A stretch of DNA of 64,000 nucleotides from Larimichthys crocea (Eukaryota; Chordata; Actinopteri; Sciaenidae), in NCBI RefSeq assembly GCF_000972845.2, contig NC_040017.1, forward strand, positions 26,373,606-26,437,605, given 5' to 3'. This document shows positions 36,501 to 49,575 of this stretch, one piece after another. The position numbers and the translations under genes are program-made. The notes beneath the pieces were generated by a model. The model was not told the origin of the DNA and did not search any database. It worked only from the letters and a program-made list of their open reading frames with translations. Each line of letters opens with the position of its first letter. Position 1 is the stretch's first letter.

Positions 36501-37197
36501 CTCTCTCTAATCCACACACCGTCATCAGTCGTCCACCTGTACTCATTGTCTGAGTTCCTCATCCTCTATCTACATTTCATATTTCTTCATATTGACTTTT
36601 GTTCTGATTAGTGAAGAAGGATTTTCTCTTTTTTACGCACTGACTTCCTGTTTGTCTTCCTTTTTTATCCTCTTTGTCTTTCTCTTCCTCTCTGCACTGT
36701 TTCCTTTCTCTAACTGTGGTTTAGTTCCAGTTTAGACGTTGTATTACAAACCATCCATAAACCTGCAGGCCTTTAAAGAACGCCCTGCTAGTTTTCAGCA
36801 GCAGAATAACGAGAGTAAAGGTCTGTTTGATTGGATCCAGTTGTTGGTGAGACACAGTATCATTTAAATATGGTGTTATGGCGCACACACAGCTTAAGCA
36901 TCGATCTCATTAACATTGAATTATAATGAGCTTAGTGTGGCTCTATTCACAGCACAAACATGCTCATGTTTGTACCTCCTTGACATGACGCCTTTCTTAG
37001 CCCCAAACGCACTAATGCCCCGTCTGCAGAAATGTCCTCCGACTCTAATTGGACCTCACAGAGACAGAAGTACAAGACGCCGAACACAAACACAGACACA
37101 GAGGCTGGATGCTCAGTTCAGCCTGACCCAGTCACTGTGTCTGCACTCTCTGTTATGGAGGCGAGAAGTCAACTTTCTCCCAACAAACATCCTCTCC
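33531..37197. other. Intergenic DNA, nothing recognised
   Basis: The open frames here (up to 117 codons) have no recognisable family character and no splice partners. A short CA run near 33,950-33,970 and a T homopolymer near 35,910 are the only simple repeats. Confidence 0.55.
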
Positions 37198-37241
37198 TTG
37201 TTTCTCCTCTCCTCTCCTCTCCTCTCCTCTCCTCTCCTCTC
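37198..37241 (+). repeat. (TCTCC)n pentanucleotide repeat
   Basis: Eight or so tandem TCTCC units in a pyrimidine-rich context. Confidence 0.9.
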
Positions 37242-40200
37242 CTTCTGCTGTGTTTATTGTTGCGGGGTTCGGCAGGACGATGCCGGGGCTTTTCCCACCA
37301 CACTTATGGGAGCTGACACCGAGCCGTCCCCCCTCCTGTTTACAACCGATTACGACAGTCAGGCCCTCTGGGACGCCTGTCTCAATGTCTGAGCCATGAG
37401 GACAGGAGACGTAGCCCAACTGTCGTCACTGACGCTGTTGGCAATCACTGGTGATTTCTTGAAACTCAGCTCAAATCAAAACTGTGCCAACCTGCGTGAA
37501 CGAGGTGGACAAAGTGTTAAACTGCATCAGGAAAGGTTACGCCTGACTGTATATGAGCCACTTCTCAGCTCAGCTGCTGCATCGAAGCTGTTGCACTGAT
37601 GTTTTCATTGGAAGCTGAAGTCATACAAAGGTGGAGAGAGCCGTGCACCATCATCGAAACATGTAGGCCTACCACCCAGATACGTCCCATGAATCACAGC
37701 GACTGTAGCTGTGCTCTGTCACTTTTCTGCTTTGCAGTTTGTTACACAAACAAGTCTGGCGCCATCAGGGAGGTCCTCTGAGGAGCTGACTGTGTGGAAG
37801 CAATGCTGAAATATACAAGCACTGCGTTAGAAGCACAGATCTACCTGATCTAACAGTGAGTCCGGGTGGTTTCAGGTGGAGCGTGGTGAAATCTGACGTC
37901 ATTAATCTACAATGACGGTCCGGGAACACGCAGCTGTCATAAATTTAGAACCAAGTCTACACACCAAACAAAGAGAGTGTGGCATAAATACTGGCTGACG
38001 GACAAAAAGAACGTCTTGTATTTTGTATTTGTATTTTGTAGGACACAGGACAGGACAGTGTGTCGCTCACACGTTTGATTCGCTCTGTATTTCCTACGTC
38101 GGTCACAGTGTGAGAGAGAGTGAGCGAGCGTAAAAAAAAAAAGCAAAACTGGACGTAAACTGAACCTCGACATCGATCATTTCTGATTTAATCAGGGTTT
38201 AAAAATAGCAGCAGATAAAAGTCTGAGCAACACTAGTTACTGTTGACAGGCACTGCTCAGATTTCATTGGCCAGACTGTCACAATCGGTGAGATATCCTG
38301 TTACAATCATATCAGATATGGACGGCACTGACGGCGACGCGGCAGACTCGATTTTTACACATAGTTACATGCACGGTATGTGTAACTGATTACATTTGAA
38401 GCTATTTTAGTTTGATCATAAGCAGATCCCATCCGAAGGCTATATGAACTACACAGATGACATGCCGGCTCACTAAATCAGATTTAAATTAGCAGGAAAA
38501 AATAACTTTCTCTCTATGTATACAGCGGTACATGTGTGTATATAGCTGCTGTGGAAGTGGAACTCATCCGGCTTGATCCATGATAAACAGAGAACAGACG
38601 CTGAGGGGAGTCAAACCGTCAGTGAGAACTGTGGAGGCGGCTCCGTCCTCCTGGCGGTGGCTGGCTCACACCCACATCCATCCTTTTCCTCCATGAGGCA
38701 AACTGTCCCTGTTGATCACTGCCAATATATCTGTGGACCACGAGGAACAGAACAACACTTCATCGCCTCAAAAAGCAAATTTGAGATCACTGCTGTGCAC
38801 TCAAAGTTCATTGAGGCATTTTCTATATGCTTCAGTCCAAAGCGCTTCACAGTTTGTGATATATCCATGTAAACCTCATGTTCTTCTTCCTCCGACGTGA
38901 GCTTCTCATGTGAGGAACGAGCTGTAACATTTAAATGAAGTCATTCCCTCCGATGAAATGTGTAGACGAGTGTGAGAGTCGACCTGACTGTGTTTTACCA
39001 TGTGCCAGTTTTTATGGAAAAATGTGTCTGCTCTGCTCTGGATACAAGTTGTGACCTAGATGTGATAATCGCTGACACGGAGCCAGATGAAGATGACACA
39101 GTGCAGCTCCCAGCCTGAAATTAAAACAGAGAATATCAGACTTTTCACATTCACCCATTCACACGCACACGTTCATACACCGATGGCTGTTCGTCAGGTT
39201 TGACTGGATTTGAGGAGTCAGTGTCAGTTCTCCCCAATTTCTGTTTTCATGGCTTCAGGATGAGAGGATCTGGGTTTGGCATGAGTCACCTCCGTTTTAA
39301 CTTAATGCATCCATGTTTGCCTCCCATTCTCAATACTCAAACACACACACACCAAGCAGACCACAGTTGCCGCAATCTGCGTTGCTAGAGCTCTTCTTTG
39401 TGCAGAGGTGCGAGGCTACGCCGTACTCCTGCCGTTCACACAGCTTCAGTTTCACTTTAAAACCTTTAAAGTCGGCATCGCCAGCATCATTATGTAACAA
39501 TAATACTGCCTGTCGGACCAAAGGTTTCTGGGTAGAATGGAAACATGATGCTTTGGGAGCGGCGCTCACTCTGGGATCTTTGTTTCCGCACAAAACTTTG
39601 TCCCCATTTCCTTCAGCTCCCTGCAGACCATAAAATTCATCCTCAAGTATTCCTCCAGCACATTATTCTTTTATTCTTCCCCGGGGGGAACATGCTCGTG
39701 ATCAGAGGGTTGCCAGTTTGAGTCCCCAGAGCAGTTGGTGAAATCACCGTCCTCTCTGAGCATTTACCACTAAACATTTTCAGTAATAGAATATGTCTGT
39801 CCCGCTCTCTTAGGAGCGCTTCAATCACAGGGAAACATTTTGAATAGATTTCTCAGAGGACAGCAGCAGTCCCAGCTGGGTACATACAGCATATTTGAAT
39901 AGACAGGATCCAAAACAAATTTAATTTAACTGTGTGAAGCATATTTGCATTATTTTCACGTGCAAAGCAAATAGCACTGCAGAGTTTTCTCACTCAGATT
40001 TCCATTTTTTAAGCCCGCAGTTTGCTTAAGTGGAGCCAACGTGGATGGAAATCTACAGTATAATCCTTTAATCTGAGATGATTTTCTCCTTCAAGAGGCA
40101 ATGAAAGCATCCTTGAACCTCGAACTCTGAAGTATTAATATTCACGGTAGCTGAATATGAGAGACGATGGTCCTCTTTGCTCCGAAAAGCTTCAAATGTA

Positions 40201-41065
40201 AACAAGGGGAAAAGGTGCCTGTGTGGAGCTTTGTTGGGACTTCCAGCTGTAACCTGAATTGGAAGAGGACATCCTGATGGGTGGAGAAAATTCACACGTT
40301 TCTGTGTCCGACTGGAAAAGGAAGCACAGGAAGCTCGGGTTGTCATGATGATGGACAGAAAACTGTATCCTCTCATTGATGGGAATGCAGCAGTGTGTCG
40401 GTCTCTTTAGGTTTTTACTAGCTGGTGTCAGGGTCGGGGTCAGCGGCCTCTTAATTCACGTTATTCAAGTGAAGTTTTTTTGAAATCTGATAAACTGGGA
40501 ACCTTAAAGACCTCCAGCTCCATGATCTGATGTTTAACTAGTCCTCAGAACAGTTTAAAACAGTTTCATTTGGTGCCGATCGAACTGAAGTGCCTTAATC
40601 TGAACATATGGGCTATTACAGAGCACTCAAAGCCATCATCTCATCGTTTGTGGACAATTAGAGTTCATGTCGCTGAGTGGATGAATAGTAGAGTGCTGCG
40701 AGGATGAGGCTTGTTTAGTTTTTTTTCCAATGAAGCCTCTTAAACTGAAAATAAATACTCCCAAAGAGATCCAGAAAGTGCTTTGAATTAAAACGTTTCA
40801 TACGTCGGTCATTTGTTTAGTTGTTCAGATGAGAACATTACAGTCTCCTGCTCGTAAACAAAACTGTCTTCACAGAGATGGTTTGTTTGTCATTTGGTTT
40901 GCTTGAAATCTCAGGTACATTGACAACAACACGAGACATAGAGACATAGCAGTCAGCTGATATTAGTTACTAATCCAGCAGCAAGAAGCCCAGCTCGGTG
41001 TCTGTCTTTCCATTTCTTTTCTTTGCTTCCTCAGTTGTCCTTGGCCTCTTTGCCTCTGCCATTAG
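37242..41065. other. Intergenic DNA with minor repeat debris
   Basis: No gene recognised. At 39,150-39,190 a CATTCACCCATTCACAC segment, and at 39,690-39,770 a GGGTTGCCAGTTTGAGTCCCC segment, resemble pieces of teleost interspersed repeats. The second resembles a tRNA-derived SINE head. Both are too short and diverged for a firm call. Confidence 0.5.
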
Positions 41066-41362
41066 CAATATCGATAGAAGCTGCAGAGCTCCGGTTCTAG
41101 CACAACAACGGCGCCGCTCTCCGTCAGCGTTACCCCCGCCCCGATGCTCCGAGCTCCTGTGCTACCAAACGCCAAGACTCCATCGGTGCTCTGAGGACTG
41201 AGCTAACGGCAGCTACGTTTTGTAACGATTTACTTCACTGTCCATCAGGAAACTCTGTAAATCAGAGAGAGTTGAGGCGGAGCAGTAAGAGGACAGAAAA
41301 CCAGAAAACACTTTCTCCATAAAATATGATCCAGTTTCACCAAAATCAGTGAAATAGTTGGT
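41066..41362 (-). repeat. Dispersed repeat, longest copy (copy 3)
   Basis: The reverse complement of about 41,225-41,362 matches 63,388-63,530 over about 140 bases at high identity (shared TTTCACTGATT, GATCATATTTTATGGAGAAA, GTTTCCTGATGGACAGTGAAG). The 41,066-41,220 half shares GACTGAGCTAACGGCAGCT with the copy at 18.4-18.5 kb. This copy therefore joins blocks seen separately elsewhere and best represents the element. The short open frames in the shared block are a by-product of the repeat. Confidence 0.75.
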
Positions 41363-41866
41363 GGTGTGTGGTGGAACGAGACCTGCATAGTGCAAAGACT
41401 GAGGCAGGTCTGTTACAGGTCAGAGCAGCATCAGAATGATAGTGAAGGTAGAAAGGTTTGATAAAAACAGAAGCGGCATGTCCAACTGGAATCGGACTTG
41501 TTTGTCTCTCTGTTGCCTAAAAAACTCCAACCTGGCGCCTAACAGGTTACCAGAATTACCCCGTTAGGTTTATTAATAATCACACATTGTGGATCCAAAC
41601 AAACCGAATACAAATATAGAGTGAAGGAAATGTTTCCACTGCGCTTCGTGCCAAAAGAAATGAAGTGTGGGCGTGATGACGCCGTGGGGGTCGACCCCCA
41701 CATGTCACTGACGCCGTTAATGAGGCTGAAAAAATAACATCAATCGTTCAGATATCAGAGAGAGTCTGAGCTGAACGTTAATGATGGAGGCGATTTTAAT
41801 GATGTACCATTCCTTCAGACTCTATGTGACTTCAGCGTCTGTAACACTGAAGATTATCATTGTTTT

Positions 41867-41867
<1 letters not shown>

Positions 41868-41909
<42 letters not shown>
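41868..41909 (+). repeat. (TG)n microsatellite
   Basis: An uninterrupted run of about 21 TG units. Confidence 0.95.
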
Positions 41910-41911
<2 letters not shown>

Positions 41912-42042
41912 TGGAAGTGACCGAGTTATGAAGTGTAAGAGGCATGTTGACATGTTTGATGGTGTAGCATTACCGTCTTCCTGCTCCCGCTGTTTGACTG
42001 TCAACAGGAATGTTTGGCAAACAGCCACACAGTAACTGCTCA

Positions 42043-42061
42043 AACACACACACGCGCACAC

Positions 42062-42116
<55 letters not shown>
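42043..42116 (+). repeat. (CA)n microsatellite
   Basis: About 36 CA units with two or three CG interruptions at the 5' end. A TG run of 42 bases lies 133 bases upstream, so the two are inverted relative to each other. Confidence 0.95.
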
Positions 42117-42117
<1 letters not shown>

Positions 42118-43089
42118 TGTGCCTGAAACTCTAACCTATAATCATTTAAACTTTGAAACCGAATCATTCCAGCTGAGTTAAAAAGTAGATCTTGTTTTCA
42201 TAGTTTGGGCACTTTGTCTTGGTATCACGATGTTGACGACTGAAGGTCCTTTCACACACACACTGTGATTTACGGTACACTCCACACTCGGCCAACGTTT
42301 AACCTGGTTGGTTCCGCGCTGCGTGCCTCGCTTTGCTCGACAGAACAAAAAAAAAAAACGTTGTGACTCAGCACAAGCTATTGAAAATAATGAGCTTTGG
42401 GGCACAGCGGTGCCAACGCTGCATTGTGTTTGAAAGAGCTGTGAGACATCAGTAAAACCAAGTCCAACGGGGGAAGAAACACTTCAGGTTAAACTGTGAG
42501 ACAGGTTTGCAACAAACGAGGCTTGGCGACTTTATCTGGAAGAGAAAATGAGAGAGAGATGTGGAATTATGACCTAAATGTGCGTTTACAGACAGACAGA
42601 GTCAGTATGGTCCCACCAAGACTGTGGGGCAGATAACGATACAAATATTGGGGAGTTTAAAAAATTCTGATTTCAATATGTGGGTCTAAAACTTCACTGT
42701 GAATTTAATAATTAAATAGTAACTAAACATAATTAATAGATCCAAATTAACCCAACCATCTTTTTCTGCATTGTCCTGTCCTCTAAGGCTTCACGTCGGC
42801 GGTAACATAAAGTACATACACATCCATCCATCTTTTTCCTTATCAGAGGAGTCTCTCCCATGATGGGCAGATATCCGTCGATAATAATCTCATATATATG
42901 TCAGTCAGGCTCGAGTGCGTAGTTTAGTTGTGTGCACACAGATTTCCTGTGATTCAGATAATCTGACTAAACTGTTCCTGGAATGCAGTTTTTAGAGTTA
43001 TCCAGAATTTTAACCCTCAAACAGAGTCAGGATGGACCTCGCATTCCAGACGTGTCTTTACTCTCAAGGTCGGAAATTCAGTTTGGAGA

Positions 43090-43090
<1 letters not shown>

Positions 43091-43127
<37 letters not shown>
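43091..43127 (+). repeat. (AC)n microsatellite
   Basis: About 18 AC units. There is no gene in the surrounding 42.1-44.0 kb stretch. Confidence 0.95.
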
Positions 43128-43131
<4 letters not shown>

Positions 43132-43871
43132 CTACTTCTCTTCCTAACAGGGTAAATGACTTCATTCCTGACCCTGATGTTTCCGTTTTCAATGATACAG
43201 GTCGGGCTCTGTTTGTGTCGTCTTCCCTCCTGGCTCCGCAGTCTGAAGTGTTTCTGCAACGACACAGAACTATTTACAAAACCAGACAACTAAAGGGACA
43301 GTCTGCCAATAACCAGAGGCAGTAACTCATATTACAAAACCTGAACGTACTAAATCATCAGATTTCTCCTCCACAAAGCGTTGAAATGAGAACGACAAGG
43401 CTCAAAATAAATTTACAAATACCCCGAAATGTTCTGTGAAATGTGGATTTTATGTGTCTGTCTCAGTAGCAGAGGTATGTGATGGTCTGTCTCTCCTCTC
43501 TCCATGTGTGGAGTCGATGACGTCTCACAGATCCAAACTTGCGTCATGGTCTTGGTTTTATCTGAGGCATGTTTGTTATTATTACCGTACAGCAAAGTTA
43601 CAGTAGGTTATCGTGTGGCGACGAACTCAGCTGAACCTTATCAAAACCATTAATTCTATGACGTTAACACCTCGACTTTGACTGGCAACTCTAAAACAAA
43701 ATCTTTCCTGCATCTTTGTCTTGCGTATCACATCTCATATCGTTTTGTTTATTGTTCCTCTTTGCTCTGCGACGTTTAATCTATGCAGGTCAAGCTGTGA
43801 TATTCAGAGTTTAGTTACCTGGATCAAAAGTTTCAACAGTGGAGTGTAGCAGGGAGAAAAGTACATCGTAC

Positions 43872-43925
43872 TGTGTGTGTGTGTGTGTGTCCCATCGCAT
43901 ACCATGTGCAGAGTTTGTATATAAG

Positions 43926-43983
<58 letters not shown>
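43872..43983 (+). repeat. Compound (GT)n microsatellite
   Basis: Two GT runs, 43,872-43,890 and 43,928-43,983, are separated by a 37-base unique spacer. An AC run at 44,085-44,109 lies about 100 bases further on, in inverted orientation. Confidence 0.95.
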
Positions 43984-43984
<1 letters not shown>

Positions 43985-44084
43985 GACAGCCAGCATGATG
44001 TCTGCACGGCTGCCTTGACCTAATCTCCTCTGGCAGCAGATCAGACGCTGCTGTGTTGCACAGGTTGATATAGGCCTCTATTGT

Positions 44085-44109
44085 ACACACACACACACAC
44101 ACACACACA
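44085..44109 (+). repeat. (AC)n microsatellite
   Basis: About 12 AC units. Confidence 0.95.
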
Positions 44110-44699
44110 TATATTCCTATTACTTAATTTCTAATAAACCTTTTGAACCGCTTTCCAGCTGTGAGCGGCGGCCTCTAACCTTCAGCTGCAGTTCATCCCT
44201 GCAGTACTGTACTTTAAGCTCTTTGTACGAGTGCACAGGGAGAGCGATGGGAAGACGACAGAGGAAAAGGCCTGCATAAAAACACACTGTGAAAACGCGG
44301 ACTCAGGACTCAGTGATGAACTAAGCCTTCAAAGCACAAAAACAGCCACTTGTACTGAGGGAGTGAGATTTCTAGGTTTAAGCTGACTGAAGCATGAAGA
44401 GTCACAGAGATAACAGTCCTGCAGTGAGGATTTGTATGCAGGCAGTGTGACAGGTGCGATGATGATCCATGCATTTAGTGTGTCTGGAAGCACCGAGGTG
44501 TTGAGACATGCGATTACTTTAAAGTTATAATAATAAAGCAGTGGTGAGACGGGAGGTGATAAAGGATGTCAGTGGGCAGCGGCAGCTGGAAACATCTGAC
44601 TGTTCATATCAGGGTATGAAAGCGTGTCGAAGGTTCAGGGGTCGTCTATACAAAGTGCTTTAGAGAACATGGTAGCGATGTTTGCTGTGGGAACAATTA

Positions 44700-45210
44700 A
44701 AGGTGAGCACAGTCATCTTTGTAGGTAGGAGTCAGTGTAACGTTTCAAGGATTGGAAGATCTGGTCTTGCCTCTTTTTTACTTTCAAGGAACTGCAACAA
44801 TAATCCAGACGTGATGAGATGAAAGCATGAGATAGTTGAGTATGAGTGATGAGATGTTGGAGGAAGCATGACTCTATTATCTTGGTGATCTGTTTGTCAA
44901 AGATCACACCCAAATTTCAGGTGGAGTGTTTGACGTTGGAGGACGGGTTCCTCGTGGTTTGAACTTATTGACCTGGAGGAAATTTTGTGACATGCAGAGA
45001 CGTGAGAAAGTTTTTCCCGTGTCAGTACCAGTTATCAGAATATAAAGTTCCATATCGTCTGCATAACAGTGGAAATTAATGTTACACATGCGAATTATGT
45101 GACCCAGATATAAATAGAAAATAATATGGGAGGACCAAGACTTGACCCCTGGGGAACGCCATGAGAGAGCAGGAAGATGAGAACATCGTCGCTTTGAAGG
45201 ATGTTTCACG
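44700..45210 (-). pseudogene. L2-like LINE reverse transcriptase remnant
   Basis: Read on the minus strand from 45,160 down, the translation gives GVPQGSSLGPP.LFSIY, then after a frameshift LGHII and INFHCYADD(M/T)ELYI, then GVIFDKQ and finally HAFISSRLDYC. These are the motifs, in the right order, of the reverse transcriptase domain of L2-clade fish retrotransposons. FHCYADD holds the catalytic aspartate pair. Frameshifts, stop codons and missing segments between the YADD and GVIFD blocks show it is dead. The rest of the element (endonuclease, 3' tail) is not adjacent. Confidence 0.85.
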
Positions 45211-45521
45211 AAATAATTATAAAAATCAGCAGTAGCAACAATAAATCTTGTAATAATAGTTTTAATTTATTTATGTTGTGCAGGAAGGCACTTGAGTTAA
45301 AGAGGACGAGGCGAGTGCGAGTCCATCCAACCGCTTCACTCTGCAGGTGTAACTCAACCTCTGTGACTGATTGAGTGTCATGACTCAGAAACAGGCCGAA
45401 TATTTGAGCCTGTCAGCCGCTGCTAACTGACCTGGCAGTGTAAATGAACCTGCCAGGAGGACAAACACACATATTCTCACTCACACACGCACACGAAGAA
45501 CAACAACCAACGCAGAGGTTG

Positions 45522-45548
45522 CGTGTGTGTGTGTGTGTGTGTGTGTGC
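45522..45548 (+). repeat. (GT)n microsatellite
   Basis: About 13 GT units. Confidence 0.9.
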
Positions 45549-45743
45549 AGCCGTCGCATGCAAACGCTGCGTGATAAACATCTGTGATTGACAGACGAGC
45601 CACATTTCTGGAGACAGACTGAGACAAAGATAACACAAACAAACCCATGTCACTGTGTGTGGACTGACACGACACCCCAACAACTCCCAAAAAGTGACTT
45701 TAACTCATTTTGTTCAACCCATTTCGTTCCCCAGGATCCTGCC

Positions 45744-45744
<1 letters not shown>

Positions 45745-45779
<35 letters not shown>
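45745..45779 (+). repeat. (AC)n microsatellite
   Basis: About 17 AC units, 200 bases after the GT run and in inverted relation to it. Confidence 0.95.
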
Positions 45780-45781
<2 letters not shown>

Positions 45782-46199
45782 AGAGCTGATGTTAAGTAGC
45801 GATAAGGTTGATTGGCAATGATTTTGTCACTGGCATGTGGCCCCGCTGTTTTATCTGATGAGGAAGCGACATCGCTCCGTGTGGTGCTCATCGGTAACAG
45901 ATGTGATCTCAGTAGTTTGATAGTGGAGCTCCGTGGCTGCAGGCTGACAAAGAGAGACACTCAATTTTGTTTTAATGATGTCAATTTTAGAAAATTAAAA
46001 AGGAGAAACTGAAGATAAAAAGTACTTTACTCAACTACCGTACTGATGTATGTTTCCTCGACTTCTTACTTTGCTTCTTCTCTTATTTCATAACATTTAA
46101 AACTAGAAATACGAGTAAAAGTTAACCCTTCACTCTGAGAACTTATCACACTTTAATTGGACTGGGGAATCATGATGTTGCAATGATTACTGTCACCTC

Positions 46200-46465
46200 A
46201 CTACCTCCCCAGTCGGCTGGGGCCTTTCAGTTTGCATGTTCTCTCCGGGTACTCCAGCTTCCTCCCACAGTCCAAAGACATGAACCATAACAGGTTAATT
46301 GGTGACTCTAAATTGCCCGTAGGTGTGAACGTGAGCGTGACTGGTTTTTTGGTTCTGTGATAAACCGGCGATTTGTCCGACCCAATGTTAGCTGGAACTG
46401 TCTCCAGCCCCCATGAGGCTGATAAGGATATGCAGTTATAGCAAACGGATGGATGTTAACACAAT
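46200..46465 (+). repeat. Teleost interspersed repeat (plus orientation)
   Basis: The sequence contains GTTTGCATGTTCTC, CCGGGTACTCCAGCTTCCTC, CCACAGTCCAAAGACATG, TTAATTGGTGACTCTAAATT and GCCCGTAGGTGTGAA, and ends in CTCCAGCCCCCATGAGG, GATAAGGATATG and GGATGGATG. This is the full-length layout of a very common teleost repeat. The fragment at 30.67-30.80 kb is its reverse complement. Confidence 0.85.
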
Positions 46466-47239
46466 GAATGCAGGACATGGTCTTCACATTTTCAATTTTA
46501 AATCAACAGACAGTGCCCGACCTGAACATTCAGCTTTACTGGCAGGACAAAGTGAAATGTGAAATATGGCGACTGAAACGCAAACACAACACACAGTCTT
46601 CAAACTTCCACTTGGATCAGGTCTGCTGGAGGAAGTTTCTCTGTTATGAATTTAGCAACAAACCCAAAGTACAAAAAGTAATTATGTTGAAATATTTCAG
46701 AGAATGAAGGGAAAGTCTTGCTGGTGTTCCTCAACGAGACAGCCGAGGCACTGTTTGATTGTTTCGATGTGGAATTCTAATGATGCAAACAATTTAAAGC
46801 AAAAACTGTTTACTTGACATGTACCTCCACTGAAACCATGGACGCAGTTATGTTAAATTTTAGGAAAGACAGTGAGGAATCAGTCACTCAAAGCACCAGT
46901 GTGAGGACGATTAAGCAGATGAGCCTCTTACAGTCAGATATCTGTGTGTGTGTGTGTGTGAGGTCAGATTACAGCAGAGCTGTTTCCCCTAACAAAGACA
47001 AGGTCAGCGCAGAAACGGCCTTACTTAGCCCTCTCGTGTGTGCACGTAAATGTCTGTATACAACCGGGTCAGCTGCTCTGTCCAAAGTCACTGTTCCACA
47101 CCAGTGACCGTCACGTTATCACAGTTTCCTTTCAACTGTTTTGATGTGTGGTGACGGACTTTTCTAAGGCCTCTTGTGGGTAACACTGATGTGAACACTG
47201 ATTGCACTGAGCTGCGTCACACGGCTCATTTTTGAAATC

Positions 47240-47610
47240 TTTTGAGCATCTTCGCGGTCCCCGAAGGATGATTTCTAATGTTTTTGATGAGCCAAGTGAT
47301 CTTTCCTCTGGTCACTGTAAGATTGCAGGATTTATTAAGCACATTCCAGGACGTGATGATGTACGCTCACGCTCCTCAGAGAAACGAAACACTATCGTCG
47401 TCACGTTCAGGTCGCTGAACACATTGTGCTTTTCCGATGGATCTCTGTCCTTGTGTGACCTTCCATTAAGTCAAGTTATACACAAGACAACTGCTGGCCA
47501 GGTTCCCATAAAAATGTCCGTGGATGTTCTTGGAACTTTGTTGATTTTGGTGATCTTGGGGAATTTTCACTTTCACAGAGGATTCAGATGGTGAAAAACA
47601 CCAACATCTG
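47240..47610 (+). repeat. Degenerate teleost interspersed repeat
   Basis: CCCCGAAGGATGATTTCTAATG...TTTGATGAGCC...CTTTCCTCTGG, and a second similar block near 47,520-47,570 (TTGATTTTGGTGATC), follow the pattern of a teleost repeat in which CCCCAGAGGATGAATCCTAATGACTTTGG-like blocks recur. The 120-codon frame across it is therefore taken as chance. Confidence 0.4.
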
Positions 47611-49215
47611 GTGGGTGTTAACGGCGGCAATAAGATTTAGCTGATAATATGATGATCTTTAATTCAAATTCAAGCTTTTCCGTGATAAATATCTCAGTGA
47701 AGCTGCCACATCCAGACTGAAAAGGCTTATTTCTAAAATCGATCAATCTAGGAGGAATGAGAAGAAGCTGAAACATAGAAAAAAACTCTGGAGGAAGGCG
47801 GGTCGCAGAGCTTAAGAACATTTTAAAGTCAAGTGATTGGAAGCATGTGTGGATTCATATCAGCCATATGCAAAAATATCAAGGCGGTCCAAGATGTATA
47901 AACAGGAGCAGAGCTCCGGGTGGAGAAGGTGGAACAGAAAGTGAGCTCCCATCCTGCCTCTCTCTCTCTCTGTGCATGCATGTTCAGGTCGTGTTCACAT
48001 GGAGGCTTACATAATGCTTATCATATGTCCTGGACTTTGTTTGCACTCTATGCAAGGTCTTCCTGTGCCTGCACGGTGTGTCAGCATGTTCTGTGTTAGA
48101 AAGTCACCCAGATAGACTTCTGCTGCCTCGCTGTACTCGACGCTGCTCTCTTGTATCTCGGTCCATCTGTGCAGCCGAATATTAGAGGAAAAGGGTTCGG
48201 CTGTTCGGCTGTGTGTGTGTGTGTGTGTTGAGGGTGTGTTCCTTCCTGGCAGTTGTTAAATGGTTTGCTTTCACCGCGACAGGGATTTCATTCACTTCCC
48301 GAATAACCAAACCAAAATGCCTGAAAGCTGCAGATCTCCAGAGTGTCCCGACAAGAAATCGAAGTGCATTAAACGTAAATGAAATGAATCCAGGAAATGA
48401 GCCTGAAACACAAAGTTTGTTGCTTCACGTCTGACGAGGCGAGAGGGTGAAATGAAGTGAAGACGAGCTGCAGCCGTGACAGATTTTCTGTTTCTATTTC
48501 TGCATTTGTGGTATGAGAACTGGAGAATGTAAATTACTGCACAAAGAGTGTCATGTTGTAGTTTGAACTCATCACAAACTCTGCAGCCAGACATGATGCA
48601 GCTGATTTTAAATACGAGTTTACAGAGATACCTAGCTGCATTAATAAAGTATTTATCATCTTTACTCTGTCCTCTCTGTCTCCTGTATGTTTTATTTGTT
48701 TCCTTATTTTAGGTGTGTCATGGATGTAGATGTACTGAAACAAACACAAAAGTTATTTTCTTCTTTGTTCTGTCTTCTAGGACGTTTAGTCCGGAGAACA
48801 TGGACGGTCTGTCGCCTCCCTGATGGTGAAGCTCTGTAAAGTCATTCCTGCATCCCGGAGGAGTTTTGTGTGTCATCAGCCTTGAGACACACCCACACAC
48901 ACATGCTGATGTTCAGCCTCTCCTTCTCACAGTGGACCTGGCAGACGTCTAATCTCTAAAAGATTGATGAGACCGTGTCCAGGCGCAAGAGGCCTGGCTC
49001 AGCGTCGATAAGGCAGCTTTCATTTCACCACGTTTTATCCCTCGCTCCTTCCTTTCTTCTCCTCTTTTCCTCGCGCTGAGGGACGCTGTGGTTGGCTTTG
49101 AAGCGTGAGAGAGGATTATGACACACCGAGCCCCTCGGGTGAGGTGTGTTTTAAACGGGAAACATGAAATGTCTCGGAAATGACAGTTCTGTTTTCTTCC
49201 GTTGCTCCATGTTAG

Positions 49216-49389
49216 ACAGCCGTGTGGTAGCCGAGCCGGACGCCGGGGTCGGCATGTCACTGTCAAACTGCTGGAGCTGGAATATAGTGAAACTACAGAG
49301 AGACACCCAGAGCTGAGAGTAGCTGAACACGCATCACACACACACACACCTGCACACACAAACACACCCAGAGTGTTCCACACAGGACA
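49216..49389 (+). other. gpr4: gpr4 5' leader (exon with splice acceptor)
   Basis: A good acceptor (pyrimidine-rich TTCTGTTTTCTTCCGTTGCTC, then GTTAG) precedes 49,216. The next 170 bases are CpG-rich at first, then carry a CACACA stretch, and run into the gpr4 start codon. This suggests that at least one non-coding exon lies further upstream. A 20-codon upstream ORF is contained in the leader. Confidence 0.45.
49254..49316 (+). promoter_or_regulatory. Upstream ORF in the gpr4 leader
   Basis: An ATG at 49,254 opens a 20-codon frame closed by TGA at 49,314-49,316, 73 bases before the gpr4 ATG. If the leader is transcribed as inferred, this uORF could reduce gpr4 translation. The product, MSLSNCWSWN..., has no recognisable feature. 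Confidence 0.4.
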
Positions 49390-49528
49390 ATGTGCAACAT
49401 CTCGTTCTGTAATGTGGACAGTAAGGTGGACCAGTTCTTCCAGCCCACACTCTACATCATAGTCATCGTTCTGGGGCTGCCCACTAACTGCATGGCCCTG
49501 TGGGCTGCCTACATGCAGGTGAGGAGGA

Positions 49529-49575
<47 letters not shown>

